From Deltaproteobacteria bacterium (lineage in GTDB: Bacteria > Desulfobacterota > BSN033 > UBA1163): a stretch of 5,993 bases of DNA. The notes beneath the pieces were generated by a model. That model searched no databases. It was not told where the DNA came from and saw only the letters and a program-made list of their open reading frames with translations. Shown one piece after another: positions 5,080-5,993 of the stretch. The translations under genes were made by a program, and so were the position numbers. Each line of letters starts with the position of its first letter. Positions within the stretch are counted from its first letter, which is position 1. The stretch is taken from assembly GCA_016875155.1 (NCBI GenBank), contig VGSD01000191.1, forward strand, positions 1 through 5,993. Direction: 5' to 3'.

Positions 5080-5267
5080 CTCTTTCGAAAGAACTTGTAC
5101 GCATCAATAGTATCTTCATTGATACAGCTCCCATTATTTATTACATCGAAGCCCACCCACAGTTCGGACCTCTTGCAAAAGAGGTTGTGAACATTTTCCA
5201 ATCGGGAAACGAAGTTTTTCCAGAATCTTTACCCACGTCCGAACCCCTTCCAATTCAGTTTCAATAG
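5076..5267 (+). pseudogene. Truncated VapC-like PIN-domain toxin
   Basis: Starting at GTG 5076, with GAGGAG 5 nt upstream, the frame reads a PIN-domain N-terminus. FIDTAPIIYYIE at residues 14-25 carries the first metal-binding aspartate (D16), and HPQFGPLAKEVVNIFQSGNE follows. Homology fades after about residue 48 (5219), and a further 15 unrelated residues lead to a TAG at 5265-5267. VapC proteins are usually 130-150 residues long and need three or four acidic residues spread along the chain. Only the first is left, so ribonuclease activity is not expected. Downstream of the break the DNA belongs to a different gene on the opposite strand. The gene is therefore broken by a deletion or rearrangement rather than a point mutation. 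Confidence 0.75.
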
Positions 5268-5505
5268 CCTGCTCCAACGCCTCCTCGGTCAGAGCATCGC
5301 CGGGAGACAAGAATCGCACCGGCCACCCTTCAATGACGATGTATTCTTCTTCGGTTTTATAACCGTGCGAAGTAAGGTAGGTGTAAACAGGGGCAACCGT
5401 GATCAACATACTTCCGGGCGAAGTTTGAAATGAAATGAAGATATCAATGTCAAGCGTGGCTGAAGGTTCGAGGTAGAAAGTGGCGCCCACCGCTCCGCCA
5501 ATCCA
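5230..5505 (-). pseudogene. Truncated nucleotidyltransferase-fold protein (AbiEii/MNT-like)
   Basis: On the minus strand the frame reads WIGGAVGATFYLEP, then SATLDIDIF, EEEYIVIEGWPVRFLSPGD and ALEQAIETELEGVRTWV. The pattern GG-x-x-G...ATLDIDIF is the polymerase-beta nucleotidyltransferase active-site signature (glycine pair followed by D-x-D), and I recognise the GWPVRFL and ALEQA segments from stand-alone nucleotidyltransferase-like proteins found near TA loci. An in-frame TGA at 5506-5508 sits only five codons before the GG motif, so the roughly 20-residue N-terminus is lost or frameshifted; a GTG at 5488-5490 would start past the GG motif. On the other side homology ends near 5230, where the VapC remnant begins. 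The C-terminal half is missing. It is almost certainly non-functional. Confidence 0.65.
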
Positions 5506-5588
5506 TCAACCGCTTGATAAGATTTTCGGAGACAGACCTGCCCGATTGACAGATTTTCCACACGATTCAGTGAGGCGTTACCACAGAA
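5506..5588. other. Degraded sequence with no recognisable gene
   Basis: This stretch would hold the N-terminus of the minus-strand nucleotidyltransferase, but none of the three minus frames gives a credible family N-terminus joined to the GG motif. Short open stretches exist in two frames without a recognised domain. It is probably foreign or decayed sequence. Confidence 0.35.
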
Positions 5589-5612
5589 TCATTTTTTAAA
5601 TCATTTTTTAAA
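5589..5612. repeat. Tandem 12-bp repeat TCATTTTTTAAA, two copies
   Basis: TCATTTTTTAAA occurs twice in perfect tandem (5589-5600 and 5601-5612). The A/T-rich block lies just upstream of a possible promoter at 5613 and could act as an UP element or regulator site, or be simple slippage. Confidence 0.8.
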
Positions 5613-5641
5613 TTGAAATACTCCGTCAAACCTGATAAAGT
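5613..5641 (+). promoter_or_regulatory. Possible promoter of the potassium channel gene
   Basis: TTGAAA (5613-5618) is followed after 17 nt by TAAAGT (5636-5641), with TG at 5633-5634 giving an extended -10. It would start transcription near 5648 and give an untranslated leader of roughly 90 nt that includes the strong palindrome at 5693-5727. The match is moderate and the region A/T-rich, so a chance occurrence is possible. Confidence 0.35.
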
Positions 5642-5692
5642 ACGATAAAACATTATGGTGATCAATCCGGAAACCGGAAAGCTCCTCCATTG

Positions 5693-5727
5693 ACCCCGTT
5701 AGAAAGTTGAAAACTTTCTAACGGGGT
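5693..5727. repeat. Perfect 16-bp palindrome just upstream of the channel gene
   Basis: ACCCCGTTAGAAAGTT (5693-5708) and its exact inverse (5712-5727) enclose a 3-nt GAA loop. There is no following T-run, so it is not an intrinsic terminator for rightward transcription. It ends 13 nt before ATG 5741 and, if transcribed, would fold over the place where a ribosome binding site is expected. Similar half-sites at 3032-3064 and 3089-3101 suggest an interspersed repeat. Confidence 0.85.
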
Positions 5728-5740
5728 GTGCTGATATTCA

Positions 5741-5993
5741 ATGAAATTTATTTATTCATCCATCATCAGTTCCTTCCTTGAAAGCAAAAGCAACAAGCAG
5801 AACGTCCGTCTGCTTCTGCGTTTCATCCTGACGCTTGGGGTCATGGTGACAGCTTACAGCGTCGTCTTTCATTTTCTCATGGCCGCCGAGGGCAGGGAGT
5901 ATTCCTGGATCACCGGATTTTACTGGACGCTGGTTGTCATGACAACCCTGGGGTTCGGCGATGTCACCTTTACCGGAGACATCGGGAAAGCCT
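5741..5993 (+). CDS. Two-TM potassium channel protein, N-terminal part (3' end outside window)
   Basis: The frame is open from ATG 5741 to the right edge (84 codons). A short cytoplasmic segment (residues 1-23) precedes a hydrophobic helix at about 24-47 (LLLRFILTLGVMVTAYSVVF), then a linker, and then the pore helix and selectivity filter at about 58-77 (ITGFYWTLVVMTTLGFGDVT). TTLGFGD is the K+ selectivity signature in its GFG variant. The second membrane helix and any cytoplasmic RCK/TrkA-N domain would lie outside. It should be an inner-membrane K+ channel. An in-frame TGA at 5732-5734 excludes an upstream extension. No good Shine-Dalgarno is visible; the nearest purines are the GGGG of the palindrome, 14 nt away. 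Unlike the rest of the window this looks like an ordinary chromosomal gene, so it may mark the edge of the accessory region. Confidence 0.88.
   Translation, partial: MKFIYSSIISSFLESKSNKQNVRLLLRFILTLGVMVTAYSVVFHFLMAAEGREYSWITGFYWTLVVMTTLGFGDVTFTGDIGKA

Noticed and set aside
5134..5229. C-terminal extension of the minus-strand nucleotidyltransferase frame
   Set aside because: From 5229 down to 5134 this frame is simply the antisense of the VapC remnant. Family similarity ends near 5230.
5509..5590. Intact N-terminus of the minus-strand nucleotidyltransferase through a frameshift
   Set aside because: I tried to join each of the other two minus frames to the GG motif. None gave a convincing family N-terminus, so I treat it as truncated rather than frameshifted.

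Overview
The window (about 6 kb) is an accessory region dominated by toxin-antitoxin (TA) genes, small repeats and one insertion sequence. It looks like an environmental, probably anaerobic, Gram-negative bacterium. The interspersed hairpin repeats of the type GTCATTCCGGCGAAAGCCGG resemble those I know from Desulfobacterota (Deltaproteobacteria) and Nitrospirota genomes. That placement is an inference with low confidence; no rRNA or core gene is present to test it.

Layout, left to right. (1) 3-865: the 3' end of an AbiEi-type antitoxin gene overlapping a complete AbiEii nucleotidyltransferase toxin gene (AbiE module 1, A/T-rich). (2) 910-1064: a 155-bp MITE-like element with terminal inverted repeats, three internal hairpins and flanking 8-bp direct repeats. 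(3) 1262-1340: two abutting inverted repeats around a near-consensus sigma70 promoter whose predicted transcription start falls on the A of the downstream ATG, implying a leaderless mRNA. (4) 1347-3021: a second, complete AbiEi/AbiEii pair with an 8-nt overlap (AbiE module 2, more G/C-rich). (5) 3032-3304: degraded repeats bracketing the 3' remnant of a probable Phd/YefM-like antitoxin gene. (6) 3430-4741: an intact 1312-bp ISL3-family insertion sequence with identical 24-bp terminal inverted repeats and a perfect 8-bp target duplication. (7) 4855-5505: a VapB-like antitoxin followed by a truncated VapC PIN toxin, joined tail-to-tail to a truncated nucleotidyltransferase-fold gene on the minus strand. 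(8) 5506-5740: a short direct repeat, a possible promoter and a 16-bp perfect palindrome. (9) 5741-5993: the 5' end of a two-TM potassium channel gene that runs off the window.

How the genes work together. The two AbiE modules are type IV TA systems in which the toxin (NTP-transferase fold) and antitoxin (winged-helix autorepressor) do not need to form a complex. AbiE systems are known for phage abortive infection and for stabilising mobile DNA. Module 2 looks complete and autoregulated. The rest of the region (Phd remnant, broken VapC, broken nucleotidyltransferase) is debris of at least two, probably three, further TA or related loci, consistent with repeated insertion and deletion at an island. 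I found no CRISPR array, tRNA or rRNA.
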